Source: Helicobacter cetorum (GTDB lineage: Bacteria > Campylobacterota > Campylobacteria > Campylobacterales > Helicobacteraceae). Taken from it: DNA of 64,000 bases. The stretch lies in assembly GCF_900198405.1 (NCBI RefSeq), contig NZ_FZMR01000023.1, forward strand, positions 1 to 64,000, written 5' to 3'. Shown here one piece after another: positions 36,434-46,664 of the stretch; position 1 is the stretch's first letter; each line of letters begins with the position of its first letter. Made by a program: the position numbers and the translations under genes. The notes under the pieces were generated by a model. That model saw only the letters and a program-made list of their open reading frames with translations, did no database searches and was not told the origin of the DNA.

Positions 36434-37951
36434 TTAAAAATCATGCTCTATTTTTTCTAATCGTCCCTTGTATTCAACCCATAAAGCAATGTTATGAATA
36501 TCTGTATTCTTACATGAAGTGTAGATTGACATCGTCTCGTGCTTGGACTTTAAAGTTTGAATGGGTTTGTTTTTGATTTCTGATAAAAATTTTATAGACT
36601 CGCTTAGGGGCTGATTGTTTATTATGTTCGTCCACCCATTAGCATAATCAATAATAAATTGCTGGTATTGTAGGTATCTATCGTATAAATCTTGCTTTTT
36701 TAAATACTTTTTATTCCTACAAGCATTCTCTTTTTGTTCCATATATACCACGCAACTCCCTTGATTGAGTTGCAGACGATAAATTTTAGCGCTTCCAGTA
36801 TATAACTTAATGTCTATTTTGGTAGATTGCTTATCATTTGCAAGTTTTTTATTAAAGCCAAATGCTAAGCGAGCCTTACAAGCATGCATATCTTTCTTGC
36901 CACAAATATCGTTGTATGAAAAAGATATGAATATAGGCGAGCTGATAAATAACAAAAATGGAATAACCAACCCTAGCAAAAATTTACCACTAAAAAATAT
37001 TTTAATATGGTCTGTTAGATTTAAGAATTGTAATTTCCATAAGTATTTATTATGTCGTTCAAGTTTTTTAATTTGAAACCTATAAATTTTTAACAACCAT
37101 TTAATTTTAGAGTTTTCATATTCTTCTAAGTTTCTTATATTTACAACCTTATCCTTTGGCTGTTTATCAACAACTATTCTTCTTATTACATGTAAAGCAT
37201 TATTTTTCTTAATAGAACAATAAATATCACAAGAAAGTAGGAATGAGAAAACCAAAGAGAGAAAGAACATAAACACTACAAGAATAACCAGATAGAAAAA
37301 AGTTTGAGAGATAAGAATATGATAAATAACATTATCATACAGCCAAGCAAGCCATACAAATATAGGCCAACATAAGAATATTATAAAAGACAAAATAAGG
37401 GTAGACCAAGTCTGAAACTTCTTTTTTAAAAAAAAGCTAATCATAAAAACAACGAGCAAACTCAACGAAAATGTCATCGTAGTTTTAAGAAAACCACTTG
37501 TATCCCAAAATGCATCTAAAGTTATTAATGACTTCAAAGTCGGCAAAAATGAGTTGCATCCTAATATTACCGAACCAAGAATAAAAAACATTGATGCAAC
37601 AAGTCGATTACCCTTATCTTTGTTAGCCATTAACCAAGAGTAAAGAAAACATAGCCATGACCAAACTAACCCAAACTGAAACGAACCATATATTCGATAA
37701 GTATATTCACCATTCAAAATATCAGGATTTGAAAAATAATACATCGCTATACCAAGAATATCCCATATTTGCTTGCCTGTCATGTAATTCACTACATAAC
37801 AAGCTTGATAAATCACGATTATAAAAGTAGTCAATAAAGAAACCAAAAACACCGAAAGCTCTTTAATGTTTTTTAAAGGCTCATTCGCACGCTCTTGTAA
37901 AATTTTATAAACTTCTATTTCTTGCAATTTTTTAACACAACAGCCCATCAA
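36434..37951 (-). CDS. Orphan multi-pass membrane protein, function unknown
   Basis: A 505 aa protein not recognised by motif. About seven hydrophobic segments are visible: residues about 33-55 (VFLVSLLTTFIIVIYQACYV), 88-107, 119-138, 155-175, 182-204, 212-242 and 325-345. A C-terminal soluble domain of about 155 aa has several Cys (DICGKKDMHACKAR, NQGSCVVYMEQKENACRNKK), which suggests disulfides outside the cytoplasm. It is flanked by a convergent gene on the left and 383 bp of AT-rich DNA on the right, so it is a single-gene unit, possibly acquired. Confidence 0.7.
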   Translation of the reverse strand: MMGCCVKKLQEIEVYKILQERANEPLKNIKELSVFLVSLLTTFIIVIYQACYVVNYMTGKQIWDILGIAMYYFSNPDILNGEYTYRIYGSFQFGLVWSWLCFLYSWLMANKDKGNRLVASMFFILGSVILGCNSFLPTLKSLITLDAFWDTSGFLKTTMTFSLSLLVVFMISFFLKKKFQTWSTLILSFIIFLCWPIFVWLAWLYDNVIYHILISQTFFYLVILVVFMFFLSLVFSFLLSCDIYCSIKKNNALHVIRRIVVDKQPKDKVVNIRNLEEYENSKIKWLLKIYRFQIKKLERHNKYLWKLQFLNLTDHIKIFFSGKFLLGLVIPFLLFISSPIFISFSYNDICGKKDMHACKARLAFGFNKKLANDKQSTKIDIKLYTGSAKIYRLQLNQGSCVVYMEQKENACRNKKYLKKQDLYDRYLQYQQFIIDYANGWTNIINNQPLSESIKFLSEIKNKPIQTLKSKHETMSIYTSCKNTDIHNIALWVEYKGRLEKIEHDF

Positions 37952-38334
37952 ACAACTCCTTATAGACAGATATTCAAATACAAATTCTTTTTAATTCCAT
38001 AACACCATTTTAAAATAAATAAGGTTCTATTTAATAAAATATTGATTAATAGAATTTATAACTAAAATATTTGATTAGAAAATCACTTAAACAAATATTT
38101 TTAGATTTTTTTATAAAACTTTTCTTTTTTTAACCCTTTAAAATTTAAAGTTTATCTATATTTGTTTTAATCAACACTCTTACAAATAGAACTATAAATC
38201 ATTACAAGACTTAAAACAACTTACTTTTAATCACACACAAACACGCCATTTAAACCACATGATAAGTGGTAATCAAGAGAGAATATTTTAAAAAGCCCTA
38301 AGTAGTGAGATTACTACTAAGCAAAAACCAAAGT
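37952..38334. other. 383 bp AT-rich intergenic region
   Basis: It holds the upstream region of the orphan membrane gene (minus strand) and, at its right end, the prfA terminator. The middle is almost pure A/T with several T runs. I see no gene, tRNA or insertion-element end in it. Confidence 0.6.
38291..38321 (-). terminator. Rho-independent terminator after prfA
   Basis: On the minus strand CTTAGTAGT and ACTACTTAG pair around a six-base loop with one mismatch, followed by GGGCTTTTT. It lies about 14 bp after the prfA stop codon. Confidence 0.65.
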
Positions 38335-39393
38335 TTATTCAAACTGGCTTTGAGCGTGAGCGATTAAGGGGTTAATCACTTCATCTAAATTCCCTGAAAG
38401 CATGATTTCTTCTAGGCTATACAAGGTCAAGTTGATTCTGTGTTCGCTCAAGCGATTTTGTGGGTAATTATAGGTGCGGATTCTTTCACTTCTATCCCCA
38501 CTACCGACTTGCTCTTTTCTGTCTTTAGCATTAGCGAGCTGTTGCTCTTCAATTTGCTTTTCATAAAGGCGTGCTTTTAAGATTTTTAGGGCTTTGTCCT
38601 TATTTTTATGCTGGGATTTTTCATCTTGCATGCTCACGCTGATATTCGTAGGAATATGCGTGATACGAACAGCAGAGTCTGTGGTGTTTACGCATTGTCC
38701 CCCATGCCCTCCGGCACGAAAAACTTCAATTCTCAAATCGCTAGGATTGATAGAGACTTCCACATCATCTACTTCAGGCATAATCGCCACCGTGATAGCG
38801 GAAGTGTGGATTCGCCCTTGAGATTCTGTCTCTGGAACTCTTTGGACTCTGTGTGTGCCTGCTTCAAATTTGAGCCTTGAATACACGCCCTTACCCTTAA
38901 TAAGAGCGATGATTTCTTTATAGCCCCCTACGCTGTTTTCACTAGAGCTTACAATTTCTACTTTCCACTTTTTCAAATCCGCATAACGGCAATACGCCTT
39001 AAACAAATCCCCTACAAAAATGCCCGCTTCATCACCCCCTGTTCCAGCCCTTAGTTCCAAATAGATGTTTTTATCATCGTTAGGGTCTTTAGGAATGAGA
39101 AGTTGCTTGATAGTGCTTTCTAACTCGCTTTTTTTAACTTCTAAGACTTTTAATTCTTCTTTGGCTAGTTCGCTTAATTCTTTGTCTTCTAAAAGCTCTT
39201 TATTTTCCTTGATACTCTCTAAAACGCTCAAATACTCCTTGCTCGCCATTGAAAGTTCTTCAATAGAGCTTTGCTCTTTGCTTAATTCAGTAAGTTTTTT
39301 GACATCACTAACGATCTCGCTATCACTTAATAACGCCGTGATTTCATCGTATCGTTTAAGAATAGAAGAAAACTTTTCTACTAAAATGGACAT
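38335..39393 (-). CDS. prfA: Peptide chain release factor 1
   Basis: A 352 aa release factor for UAA and UAG. The catalytic motif is [20 protein letters not shown] with the GGQ that hydrolyses peptidyl-tRNA. The stop-codon recognition region ([15 protein letters not shown], preceded by [10 protein letters not shown]) marks RF1 rather than RF2. Full length. It is followed by an intrinsic terminator. Confidence 0.97.
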   Translation of the reverse strand: MSILVEKFSSILKRYDEITALLSDSEIVSDVKKLTELSKEQSSIEELSMASKEYLSVLESIKENKELLEDKELSELAKEELKVLEVKKSELESTIKQLLIPKDPNDDKNIYLELRAGTGGDEAGIFVGDLFKAYCRYADLKKWKVEIVSSSENSVGGYKEIIALIKGKGVYSRLKFEAGTHRVQRVPETESQGRIHTSAITVAIMPEVDDVEVSINPSDLRIEVFRAGGHGGQCVNTTDSAVRITHIPTNISVSMQDEKSQHKNKDKALKILKARLYEKQIEEQQLANAKDRKEQVGSGDRSERIRTYNYPQNRLSEHRINLTLYSLEEIMLSGNLDEVINPLIAHAQSQFE

Positions 39394-39487
39394 AGAAACT
39401 ACCTAAAAAGAAAATTTAGCTATAAAAACGCTCAATAACAACTAAAAAAATCGTTATTGAACTAGAAAGAAGTCAAAAAAACAGCCC

Positions 39488-39757
39488 TTAAGCAAGAGCG
39501 ATTTTTTTCACTGAAGCATTAAGCCTTGAGACTTTTCTAGAAGCGGTATTTTTCTTTAAAATGCCTTTGCTGACAAATTTATGCAACTCTTTATTAGCGA
39601 TTTTTAAACGCTCCTGAGCTTTTTCTACATCATTAACTGCAACCGCTTCACGCACTGCTTTAATAATATTTTTAATCTTAGTCTTATAAAACCTATTGCG
39701 TTCGGTTCTCTTAATGGTCTGTCTGATTCTCTTTTCTGCGGACTTATGATTTGCCAT
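39488..39757 (-). CDS. rpsT: 30S ribosomal protein S20
   Basis: An 89 aa basic helical protein ([20 protein letters not shown]) that binds 16S rRNA. Usual length. It is transcribed toward prfA, 94 bp upstream of it, and divergently from glmM. Confidence 0.97.
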   Translation of the reverse strand: MANHKSAEKRIRQTIKRTERNRFYKTKIKNIIKAVREAVAVNDVEKAQERLKIANKELHKFVSKGILKKNTASRKVSRLNASVKKIALA

Positions 39758-39843
39758 AGCCTTATTTTAATCCCTTTGTAATTTAAATTTTGGCATAATC
39801 GTATCTAAAAATTGATTAAAAGTAGTTTAAAAGGCACTATTAA

Positions 39844-41184
39844 ATGATGAAAATTTTTGGAACTGATGGCGTAAGGGGTAAAGCAGGGACTAAGCTTACT
39901 CCTATGTTTATCATGCGTTTAGGAATTGCTGCGGGGTTATATTTTAGGAAAACTTCACGCACCAATAAAATCCTTATTGGCAAAGACACAAGAAAAAGCG
40001 GTTATATGATAGAAAACGCTTTAGTAAGCGCTCTTACTTCTATTGGTTATAATGTGATTCAAATAGGGCCTATGCCTACCCCTGCAATTGCCTTTTTGAC
40101 TGAAAATATGCGTTGTGATGCAGGTATTATGATAAGCGCTAGTCATAACCCTTTTGAAGATAATGGCATTAAATTTTTCAATTCTTTTGGTTATAAGCTC
40201 ACTCAGCAAGATGAAAAAGCGATTGAAGAAATTTTTGAAAACGAGGAATTGTTGCATTCTAGCTATAAAGTGGGCGAAAATATTGGTAATGCTAAAAGGA
40301 TAGATGATGTAGTGGGACGCTACATCGTGCATTTAAAACATTCTTTTCCCAAGCATTTAGACCTACAAGGCATGCGCGTGGTGCTAGATACTGCTAATGG
40401 AGCAGCTTATAAGGTAGCACCGGTTGTTTTTAGTGAGCTTGGAGCTGATGTGGTGGTGATTAATGATAAACCTAGTGGGTGCAATATCAATGAACAATGC
40501 GGTGCTTTATACCCCAATCAATTAAGCCAAGAAGTGAAAAAATATCGTGCGGACTTAGGCTTTGCACTAGATGGCGATGCAGATAGGCTAGTGGTGGTGG
40601 ATAATCTAGGGAATATCGTGCATGGAGATAAACTTATAGGTGTGTTAGGAGCGTATCAAAAATCTAAAAACGCCCTTTCTTCTAAAGTAGTTGTGGCAAC
40701 CAATATGAGTAATTTAGCCCTTAAAGAATATCTCAATACTAAAGATTTAGAATTAAAGCATTGTGCCATTGGCGATAAGTTTGTAAGCGAATGCATGCAC
40801 CAAAATAAAGCTAATTTTGGAGGCGAACAAAGCGGACATATTATCTTTAGCGATTACGCTAAAACCGGTGATGGCTTGGTATGTGCCTTACAAGTGAGCG
40901 CATTAGTCTTAGAGAGTAAAAAGCCAAGCTCAATCGCTTTAAACCCTTTTGAACTATACCCCCAAAGCCTTGTGAATTTAAGCATTCAAAAAAAGCCCCC
41001 TTTAGAGAGCTTGAAAGGTTATAGCACTCTTATAAAAGAATTAGACAAGTTGCAAATGCGCCATTTAATTCGCTATAGCGGCACAGAAAATAAGTTACGA
41101 ATCCTTTTAGAAGGTAAAGATGAAAAATTGCTAGAGTCAAAAATGCAAGAATTAAAAGAATTTTTTGAAGGGCATTTGTGTTAA
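39844..41184 (+). CDS. glmM: Phosphoglucosamine mutase
   Basis: A 446 aa enzyme (445 if the second ATG at 39847 is used) converting glucosamine-6-phosphate to glucosamine-1-phosphate for peptidoglycan and lipopolysaccharide. Motifs: [13 protein letters not shown], the phosphoserine loop [14 protein letters not shown], the metal loop [22 protein letters not shown], and the phosphate-binding [13 protein letters not shown]. This is the H. pylori ureC/glmM gene upstream of urease. It overlaps lspA by 7 bp. Confidence 0.97.
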   Translation: MMKIFGTDGVRGKAGTKLTPMFIMRLGIAAGLYFRKTSRTNKILIGKDTRKSGYMIENALVSALTSIGYNVIQIGPMPTPAIAFLTENMRCDAGIMISASHNPFEDNGIKFFNSFGYKLTQQDEKAIEEIFENEELLHSSYKVGENIGNAKRIDDVVGRYIVHLKHSFPKHLDLQGMRVVLDTANGAAYKVAPVVFSELGADVVVINDKPSGCNINEQCGALYPNQLSQEVKKYRADLGFALDGDADRLVVVDNLGNIVHGDKLIGVLGAYQKSKNALSSKVVVATNMSNLALKEYLNTKDLELKHCAIGDKFVSECMHQNKANFGGEQSGHIIFSDYAKTGDGLVCALQVSALVLESKKPSSIALNPFELYPQSLVNLSIQKKPPLESLKGYSTLIKELDKLQMRHLIRYSGTENKLRILLEGKDEKLLESKMQELKEFFEGHLC

Positions 41185-41651
41185 AAGCCACTCAAAAAAG
41201 TCTGCTAGTTTTTATAGGGGTTTTTCTTCTTGTCTTAGGTTTAGACCAAGCCATTAAATTCGCTATTTTAGAAGGGTTTCGCTATGAAAGTTTTATCATA
41301 GATATTGTTTTAGTATTTAATAAGGGTGTAGCGTTTTCAATGCTTAGCTTTTTAGATGAAAGTTTAAAATACCTGCAAATCCTTTTAATCATAGGGCTTT
41401 TTATTTTTTTAACACGCCAAATGGATTTTTTTAAAACCCATGCTATAGAGTTTGGCATAGTGTTTGGAGCTGGGGTCTCTAATATCTTAGATAGATTTGT
41501 GCATGGGGGCGTTGTGGATTATGTGTATTATCATTATGGATTTGATTTTGCCATTTTTAATTTTGCTGATGTGATGATAGATGTGGGTGTGGGTATTTTA
41601 TTATTAAGACAATTCTTTTTTAAGCAAAAACAAAACAAAATTAAGGCATAA
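41178..41651 (+). CDS. lspA: Lipoprotein signal peptidase
   Basis: A 157 aa membrane aspartyl protease that removes signal peptides from prolipoproteins. Four helices, and both catalytic Asp motifs: [17 protein letters not shown] and [16 protein letters not shown]. The GTG start lies inside the last codons of glmM, so translation is coupled. Known in older H. pylori literature as ureD, though it is not a urease gene. Confidence 0.95.
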   Translation: MLKATQKSLLVFIGVFLLVLGLDQAIKFAILEGFRYESFIIDIVLVFNKGVAFSMLSFLDESLKYLQILLIIGLFIFLTRQMDFFKTHAIEFGIVFGAGVSNILDRFVHGGVVDYVYYHYGFDFAIFNFADVMIDVGVGILLLRQFFFKQKQNKIKA

Positions 41652-41672
41652 TTAAACCCTTTTTAAGATAAG

Positions 41673-41748
41673 GGTCGCGTAGCTCAGTTGGTAGAGCACT
41701 ACCTTGACATGGTAGTGGTCGCTGGTTCAAGTCCAGTCGTGGCCACCA
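41673..41748 (+). tRNA. tRNA-Val (anticodon GAC)
   Basis: A 76 nt cloverleaf with the acceptor arm GGTCGCG pairing CGTGGCC (two G-T wobbles), D arm GCTC/GAGC, anticodon stem CTACC/GGTAG with loop TTGACAT, T loop GTTCAAGTC, and encoded CCA. The anticodon GAC reads GUC and GUU. It lies between lspA and the ureA promoter. Confidence 0.95.
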
Positions 41749-42082
41749 TTATTTTCATTCATATATTTATTCGGTTCAAATTGACTTAAATAATATTCAT
41801 GCTGTTCTAATTCTTTCAAATCATGAAACAATTTTAAAAAATTATTTAAAGAATTAAAGAATAAATTTTTGTCTATCAAACTTGTTTTAATCAATGACAA
41901 ACCCCTATTTTCCTTGCTTTAAAACTTATTAAAAAGCGATAATACTAATTAGCAATATATAATATTTAGTTAATAAAACAACTCTGTTAATCTTGGTTAA
42001 TCAAAACATTGCTAAAATTCTCTCAACCTTGATTGCATTACAAAGACTTCAAGGCAAAAATACCAAAAAGAAGGAGAATGAG
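41749..42082 (+). promoter_or_regulatory. ureA upstream region with NikR-type operator and sigma-80 promoter
   Basis: The 334 bp between tRNA-Val and ureA. The operator candidate at 41940-41968 begins TAATACTAATTAG and ends ATAATATTTA, and aligns closely with the nickel-responsive NikR site of H. pylori ureA as I remember it. The -10 box TAAAAT at 42013-42018 follows the conserved TCAAAACATTGC, predicting transcription from about 42025. AAGGAG at 42071-42076 is the ureA ribosome-binding site. On the minus strand at the left end there is an open frame without ATG that may be a gene remnant. Confidence 0.75.
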
Positions 42083-42799
42083 ATGAAACTCACCCCAAAA
42101 GAGTTAGATAAGTTAATGCTCCATTACGCTGGAGAATTAGCTAGAAAGCGTAAAGAAAAAGGCATTAAGCTTAATTATGTAGAGGCTGTAGCTCTCATTA
42201 GTGCTCATGTTATGGAAGAGGCAAGAGCTGGTCAAAAAAGCGTGGCTGATTTGATGCAAGAAGGCCGCACTCTTTTGAAAGCTGATGATGTCATGGATGG
42301 CGTAGCGAGCATGATTCATGAAGTAGGTATTGAAGCAATGTTTCCTGATGGAACCAAACTTGTAACAATCCATACTCCAATTGAATGCAACGGCAAACTC
42401 ATTCCTGGTGAAGTGTTCTTAAAAGATGAAGACATCACTATCAATGAAGGCAAACATGCTATTAGCTTGAAAGTAAAAAATAAAGGTGATAGACCTGTTC
42501 AAGTAGGTTCACACTTCCACTTCTTTGAAGTTAATAAGCGCTTAGACTTTGATAGAGAGCAAGCATTTGGCAAGCGCTTAGACATTGCCTCTGGAACTGC
42601 TGTAAGATTTGAGCCCGGTGAAGAAAAAACCGTTGAATTGATTGATATTGGCGGTGGCAGAAGAGTCTTTGGAATGAACGCTTTAGTTGATAGACAATTA
42701 GATGAATACAGCAAGAGTATCGCACTTAAGAGAGCTTCAGATCGTGGTTTCCAAGGTGCTAAGAGCGACGAACATTACCACAAAACAATTAAGGAGTAA
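42083..42799 (+). CDS. ureA: Urease alpha subunit UreA (fused gamma-beta)
   Basis: A 238 aa structural subunit, a fusion of the gamma and beta chains of three-subunit ureases. It starts [20 protein letters not shown], and the beta part begins near [15 protein letters not shown]. The chosen ATG has AAGGAG 6 nt upstream. The same frame runs 30 codons further up to 41993, but this crosses the promoter. Length and sequence match the H. pylori nickel urease, not the shorter iron-type UreA2. Confidence 0.98.
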   Translation: MKLTPKELDKLMLHYAGELARKRKEKGIKLNYVEAVALISAHVMEEARAGQKSVADLMQEGRTLLKADDVMDGVASMIHEVGIEAMFPDGTKLVTIHTPIECNGKLIPGEVFLKDEDITINEGKHAISLKVKNKGDRPVQVGSHFHFFEVNKRLDFDREQAFGKRLDIASGTAVRFEPGEEKTVELIDIGGGRRVFGMNALVDRQLDEYSKSIALKRASDRGFQGAKSDEHYHKTIKE

Positions 42800-42802
42800 G
42801 AC

Positions 42803-44512
42803 ATGAAAAAGATTAGCAGAAAAGAATATGCATCAATGTATGGCCCTACTACAGGCGATAAAGTAAGATTGGGTGATACAGAACTTATTGCTGAAGTTGA
42901 GCATGACTATACTATTTATGGTGAAGAGCTTAAATTTGGTGGCGGTAAAACTTTAAGAGAAGGTATGGCTCAGTCTAACAATCCTAGCAAGGAAGAATTA
43001 GATTTAATCATCACTAACGCTTTAATCGTTGACTACACAGGTATTTATAAAGCTGATATTGGTATCAAAGATGGCAAAATTGCTGGTATTGGTAAAGGCG
43101 GAAACAAAGATATGCAAGATGGCGTAGAAAACAATCTTTGCGTAGGTCCTGCTACTGAAGCTTTAGCTGCTGAAGGTTTAATTGTTACAGCTGGTGGAAT
43201 TGATACACATATCCACTTCATTTCTCCTCAACAAATCCCTACAGCTTTTGCAAGCGGTGTAACTACTATGATTGGTGGTGGAACAGGTCCTGCTGATGGA
43301 ACAAACGCTACTACAATTACTCCGGGTAGAAGAAACTTAAAAGAAATGCTCCGTGCTTCTGAAGAGTATTGCATGAATTTAGGTTTCTTAGGTAAGGGTA
43401 ACTCTTCTAATGACGCTACTTTAATTGACCAATTAGAAGCTGGTGCATGCGGATTTAAGATTCACGAAGACTGGGGCACAACTCCATCTGCAATCAATCA
43501 CGCATTAGACATCGCTGATGAGTACGATGTTCAAGTAGCAATCCACACAGATACTTTAAATGAGGCAGGTTGTGTAGAAGATACTATGGAAGCGATTGCT
43601 GGACGCACAATGCACACATTCCATACTGAAGGTGCAGGCGGTGGACACGCTCCTGATATTATTAGAGTAGCTGGTGAGCATAACATTTTACCTGCATCTA
43701 CTAACCCCACTATTCCTTTCACTAAGAATACTGAAGCAGAGCATATGGATATGTTAATGGTTTGCCACCACTTGGATAAAAACATTAAAGAAGATGTTCA
43801 GTTTGCTGATTCAAGAATCCGCCCTCAAACTATTGCCGCAGAAGATGTATTGCATGATATGGGAATTTTCTCAATTACAAGTTCTGACTCTCAAGCTATG
43901 GGGCGTGTAGGTGAAGTTATTACTAGAACTTGGCAAACTGCTGATAAAAACAAAAAAGAGTTTGGTCGCTTAAAAGAAGAGCATGGCGATAATGACAACT
44001 TTAGAATCAAGCGCTACTTGTCTAAATACACTATTAACCCAGCTATCACTCATGGCATTAGTGAGTATGTAGGTTCTGTAGAAGTAGGCAAATTCGCTGA
44101 CTTAGTTCTTTGGAGTCCAGCTTTCTTTGGTGTTAAGCCAAACATGATTATTAAAGGTGGTTTCATTGCATTAAGTCAAATGGGTGATGCTAATGCGTCT
44201 ATTCCTACTCCTCAACCTGTATATTACAGAGAGATGTTTGGTCATCATGGTAAAGCTAAATTTGATGGTAACATCACTTTTGTTTCTCAAGTAGCTCATG
44301 ATTTGGGGATCAAAGAAGAGTTAGGTCTTGAAAGACATGTATTACCTGTAAAAAATTGCAGAAATATCACTAAAAAAGACCTTAAGTTCAACGATGTAAC
44401 CGCTCATATTGAAGTTAACTCTGAAACTTACAAAGTTAAAGTTGATGGCAAAGAAGTTACTTCTCATGCAGCTGATGAAGTGAGCTTAGCACAACTCTAT
44501 AGCATTTTCTAG
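42803..44512 (+). CDS. ureB: Urease beta subunit UreB (catalytic)
   Basis: The 569 aa catalytic subunit holding two nickel ions. Visible active-site parts: [13 protein letters not shown] (His136, His138), [13 protein letters not shown] with the carbamylated Lys219, [25 protein letters not shown], the flap [10 protein letters not shown] with the catalytic His322 region, and [13 protein letters not shown] with the metal-binding Asp. It hydrolyses urea to ammonia and carbamate for acid resistance. It starts 3 bp after ureA. Confidence 0.99.
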   Translation: MKKISRKEYASMYGPTTGDKVRLGDTELIAEVEHDYTIYGEELKFGGGKTLREGMAQSNNPSKEELDLIITNALIVDYTGIYKADIGIKDGKIAGIGKGGNKDMQDGVENNLCVGPATEALAAEGLIVTAGGIDTHIHFISPQQIPTAFASGVTTMIGGGTGPADGTNATTITPGRRNLKEMLRASEEYCMNLGFLGKGNSSNDATLIDQLEAGACGFKIHEDWGTTPSAINHALDIADEYDVQVAIHTDTLNEAGCVEDTMEAIAGRTMHTFHTEGAGGGHAPDIIRVAGEHNILPASTNPTIPFTKNTEAEHMDMLMVCHHLDKNIKEDVQFADSRIRPQTIAAEDVLHDMGIFSITSSDSQAMGRVGEVITRTWQTADKNKKEFGRLKEEHGDNDNFRIKRYLSKYTINPAITHGISEYVGSVEVGKFADLVLWSPAFFGVKPNMIIKGGFIALSQMGDANASIPTPQPVYYREMFGHHGKAKFDGNITFVSQVAHDLGIKEELGLERHVLPVKNCRNITKKDLKFNDVTAHIEVNSETYKVKVDGKEVTSHAADEVSLAQLYSIF

Positions 44513-44563
44513 GATTTTTTTGGAGGGGGGTATTCTTTTTCTCCCTCTACAAATCCAGTAATC

Positions 44564-44632
44564 TAAATTCTCTAATTTTTAGCTTTAAAAAGTTTAGAGA
44601 ATTTATTTTTATTTTTTTTAGATTTACTATTT
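44564..44632 (+). terminator. Hairpin and T tract between ureB and ureI
   Basis: TAAATTCTCTAA (44564-44575) and TTAGAGAATTTA (44594-44605) form a perfect 12 bp stem, followed by a T-rich tract to 44632. It lies 52 bp after ureB and looks like a partial terminator that would raise the amount of ureAB message over the accessory genes. Confidence 0.7.
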
Positions 44633-44705
44633 TTTTTTATCATTAACTTAGCAACAAAAGTTTTGCACATTTGTTGTGAAATTTCATATTTTGGAAGGAA
44701 AGGCA

Positions 44706-45293
44706 ATGCTAGGACTTGTATTGTTATATGTTGCGATTGTTTTAATCAGCAACGGGATTTGTGGATTAACTAAGGTTGACCCTAAGAGCACAGCTATCAT
44801 GAACTTTTTTGTAGGTGGCTTATCTATTGTGTGTAACACTATTGCGATTGCGTATTTTACGCTCCATCCATCTACTCCTGTAGAAGGTGCAGAAGATGTT
44901 GCACAAGTAGCTCACCATCTCACTAATTTCTATGGGCCTGCTACAGGGTTATTGTTTGGTTTTACTTACCTTTATGCGGCAATTAACCACACTTTCAACC
45001 TAGATTGGAGACCATTCTCTTGGTATAGTCTCTTTGTAGCTATCAACACTATTCCTGCAGCAATTTTGTCTCACTATAGCGATGCGTTAGATGACCACAG
45101 AGTGTTAGGCATCACTGAGGGTGATTGGTGGGCAATCATTTGGTTAGCTTGGGGTGTTCTATGGCTTACAGCTTTCATTGAGAATATTTTGAAGATTCCT
45201 TTAGGGAAATTTACCCCATGGCTTGCTATCATTGAGGGTATTTTAACCGCTTGGATTCCTGCTTGGTTGCTCTTTATCCAACACTGGGCGTAA
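44706..45293 (+). CDS. ureI: Acid-activated urea channel UreI
   Basis: A 195 aa inner-membrane urea channel with six helices (for example GLVLLYVAIVLISNGICGL and PATGLLFGFTYLYAAINHTF). The periplasmic loop with His residues (HPSTPVEGAEDVAQVAHHLT) is the pH sensor region of gastric Helicobacter UreI. The ATG at 44706 has GGAAGGAAAGG upstream. The frame extends 10 codons further to 44676 but without ribosome-binding support. Confidence 0.98.
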   Translation: MLGLVLLYVAIVLISNGICGLTKVDPKSTAIMNFFVGGLSIVCNTIAIAYFTLHPSTPVEGAEDVAQVAHHLTNFYGPATGLLFGFTYLYAAINHTFNLDWRPFSWYSLFVAINTIPAAILSHYSDALDDHRVLGITEGDWWAIIWLAWGVLWLTAFIENILKIPLGKFTPWLAIIEGILTAWIPAWLLFIQHWA

Positions 45294-45324
45294 GTTATGA
45301 TTAACTGGGCGTAAGTTATGATTA
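45283..45324. repeat. 21 bp tandem duplication at the ureI-ureE junction
   Basis: ACTGGGCGTAAGTTATGATT plus A occurs twice in perfect tandem (45283-45303, 45304-45324). It duplicates the ureI stop region and the ureE start. The first copy makes a decoy ATG at 45297 reading five codons (MINWA) to a stop, in the same frame as ureE. Confidence 0.9.
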
Positions 45325-45833
45325 TAGAGCGTTTAGAAGGCAATCTTAGGGATTTAAATCCCTTGGATTTCTGCATTGATTATGTGGATTTAGAGTGGTT
45401 TGACACGAGAAAAAAAATCGCTAGGTTCAAAACCCAACAAGGAAAAGAAATCGCTATGCGCCTTAAAGACGCTCCTAAATTAGGACTATCCCATGGAGAT
45501 ATTTTGTTAAAAGAGGGAAAAGAAATTGTTGCAATCAATATCTTACCCTCTGAAGTCATTCACATTGAGGCTAAAAGCATTGCTGAAGTCGCAAAAATAT
45601 GTTATGAAATAGGAAACCGCCATGCAGCTTTATACTATGGCGATAACCAATTTGAATTTAAAACACCATTTGAAAAGCCTATGTTAGCTCTACTAGAAAA
45701 GCTAGGGGTAACAAATAGCGTTTTAAGTTCAAGATTAGATTCATGCCAACGCCTAACCGTTAGCATGCCTCATAGCGAACCTAACTTCAAGGTTTCTCTA
45801 GCGAGCGATTTTAAAGTCGTTATGAAAAAGTGA
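45318..45833 (+). CDS. ureE: Urease accessory protein UreE (nickel metallochaperone)
   Basis: A 171 aa nickel carrier with the peptide-binding N-terminal domain (IERLEGNLRDLNPLDFCIDY) and the ferredoxin-like metal domain (AEVAKICYEIGNRHAALYYG) with the His of GNRHAALY that binds nickel at the dimer interface. It lacks a long His-rich tail, as in H. pylori. It starts in the second copy of a 21 bp duplication, 24 bp from ureI. Confidence 0.97.
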   Translation: MIIERLEGNLRDLNPLDFCIDYVDLEWFDTRKKIARFKTQQGKEIAMRLKDAPKLGLSHGDILLKEGKEIVAINILPSEVIHIEAKSIAEVAKICYEIGNRHAALYYGDNQFEFKTPFEKPMLALLEKLGVTNSVLSSRLDSCQRLTVSMPHSEPNFKVSLASDFKVVMKK

Positions 45834-45851
45834 AGTGAATTTAAAAAGATA

Positions 45852-46634
45852 GTGAAGGAAGAAGAAGTGAAACCATCTAGTCATGCCAAAAAACATGCTA
45901 ACCATGCTAATAAAGATACTAAGGAAATATCTAGCGATAGGCTCTCTCATAAAATAGATAAGGAATTTCTAATCTTACAAGTTAATGATGCGGTATTTCC
46001 TATTGGCTCTTATACCCATTCTTTTGGATTAGAAACTTATATCCAACAACGCCTTGTAAAAGATAGTGCGAGCGCTTTAGAATATTTAAAGGCAAACCTT
46101 TCTAGTCAGTTTCTCTATACTGAAATGCTTGGATTAAAACTAGCTTATGAAAGCGCTTTAAAAAATGATTTGAAAAAAATCTTAGAAATTGAAGAAATCA
46201 TCTTGCTCTCTACAAGTCCTATGGAATTACGCTTAGCTAATCAAAAGCTAGGCAATCGTTTCATTAAAACTTTGCAAGCTATGAGCGAATTAGATATGGG
46301 CGAATTTTTTAGAGCCTATTCTCAAAAGACTGCTAGCCCTACTCATGCCACTAGCTATGGGGTCTTTTGTGCGAGTTTAGGCATAGAGCTTAGGGCTGGT
46401 TTGAGACATTATCTTTACGCTCAAACCTCTAACATGGTGATTAACTGCGTTAAAACCGTCCCCTTACCCCAAAATGATGGACAAAAAATCTTATTAGCCT
46501 TGCAAGAGCATTTCAACTATCTTTTAGATGAAGTTTTAGAGCTTGATGAAGACTATTTATGCGTTGCAAGCATTCAAAATGATATTAAAGCCATGCAACA
46601 TGAGAGTCTATACTCTCGGCTTTATATGTCTTAA
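45852..46634 (+). CDS. ureF: Urease accessory protein UreF
   Basis: A 260 aa helical protein of the UreFGH nickel-insertion complex. Core motifs: [59 protein letters not shown]. The N-terminal 38 residues are charged and poorly conserved. The start is uncertain: a GTG at 45852 or the GTG at 45867, which has AAGGAAGAAG directly upstream and is better supported. Confidence 0.95.
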   Translation: MKEEEVKPSSHAKKHANHANKDTKEISSDRLSHKIDKEFLILQVNDAVFPIGSYTHSFGLETYIQQRLVKDSASALEYLKANLSSQFLYTEMLGLKLAYESALKNDLKKILEIEEIILLSTSPMELRLANQKLGNRFIKTLQAMSELDMGEFFRAYSQKTASPTHATSYGVFCASLGIELRAGLRHYLYAQTSNMVINCVKTVPLPQNDGQKILLALQEHFNYLLDEVLELDEDYLCVASIQNDIKAMQHESLYSRLYMS

Positions 46635-46664
46635 TTTAATTTTAGTAAAGAAAGGAAAATTTTA

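Noticed and set aside
41993-42082. Upstream extension of ureA by 30 codons
   Set aside because: It would start inside the promoter, before the predicted transcription start, and has no ribosome-binding site. The ATG at 42083 has AAGGAG and gives the known UreA N-terminus.
44676-44705. Upstream start of ureI
   Set aside because: The 10 extra codons overlap the GGAAGGAAAGG ribosome-binding site of the ATG at 44706, which gives the standard UreI start and 195 aa length.
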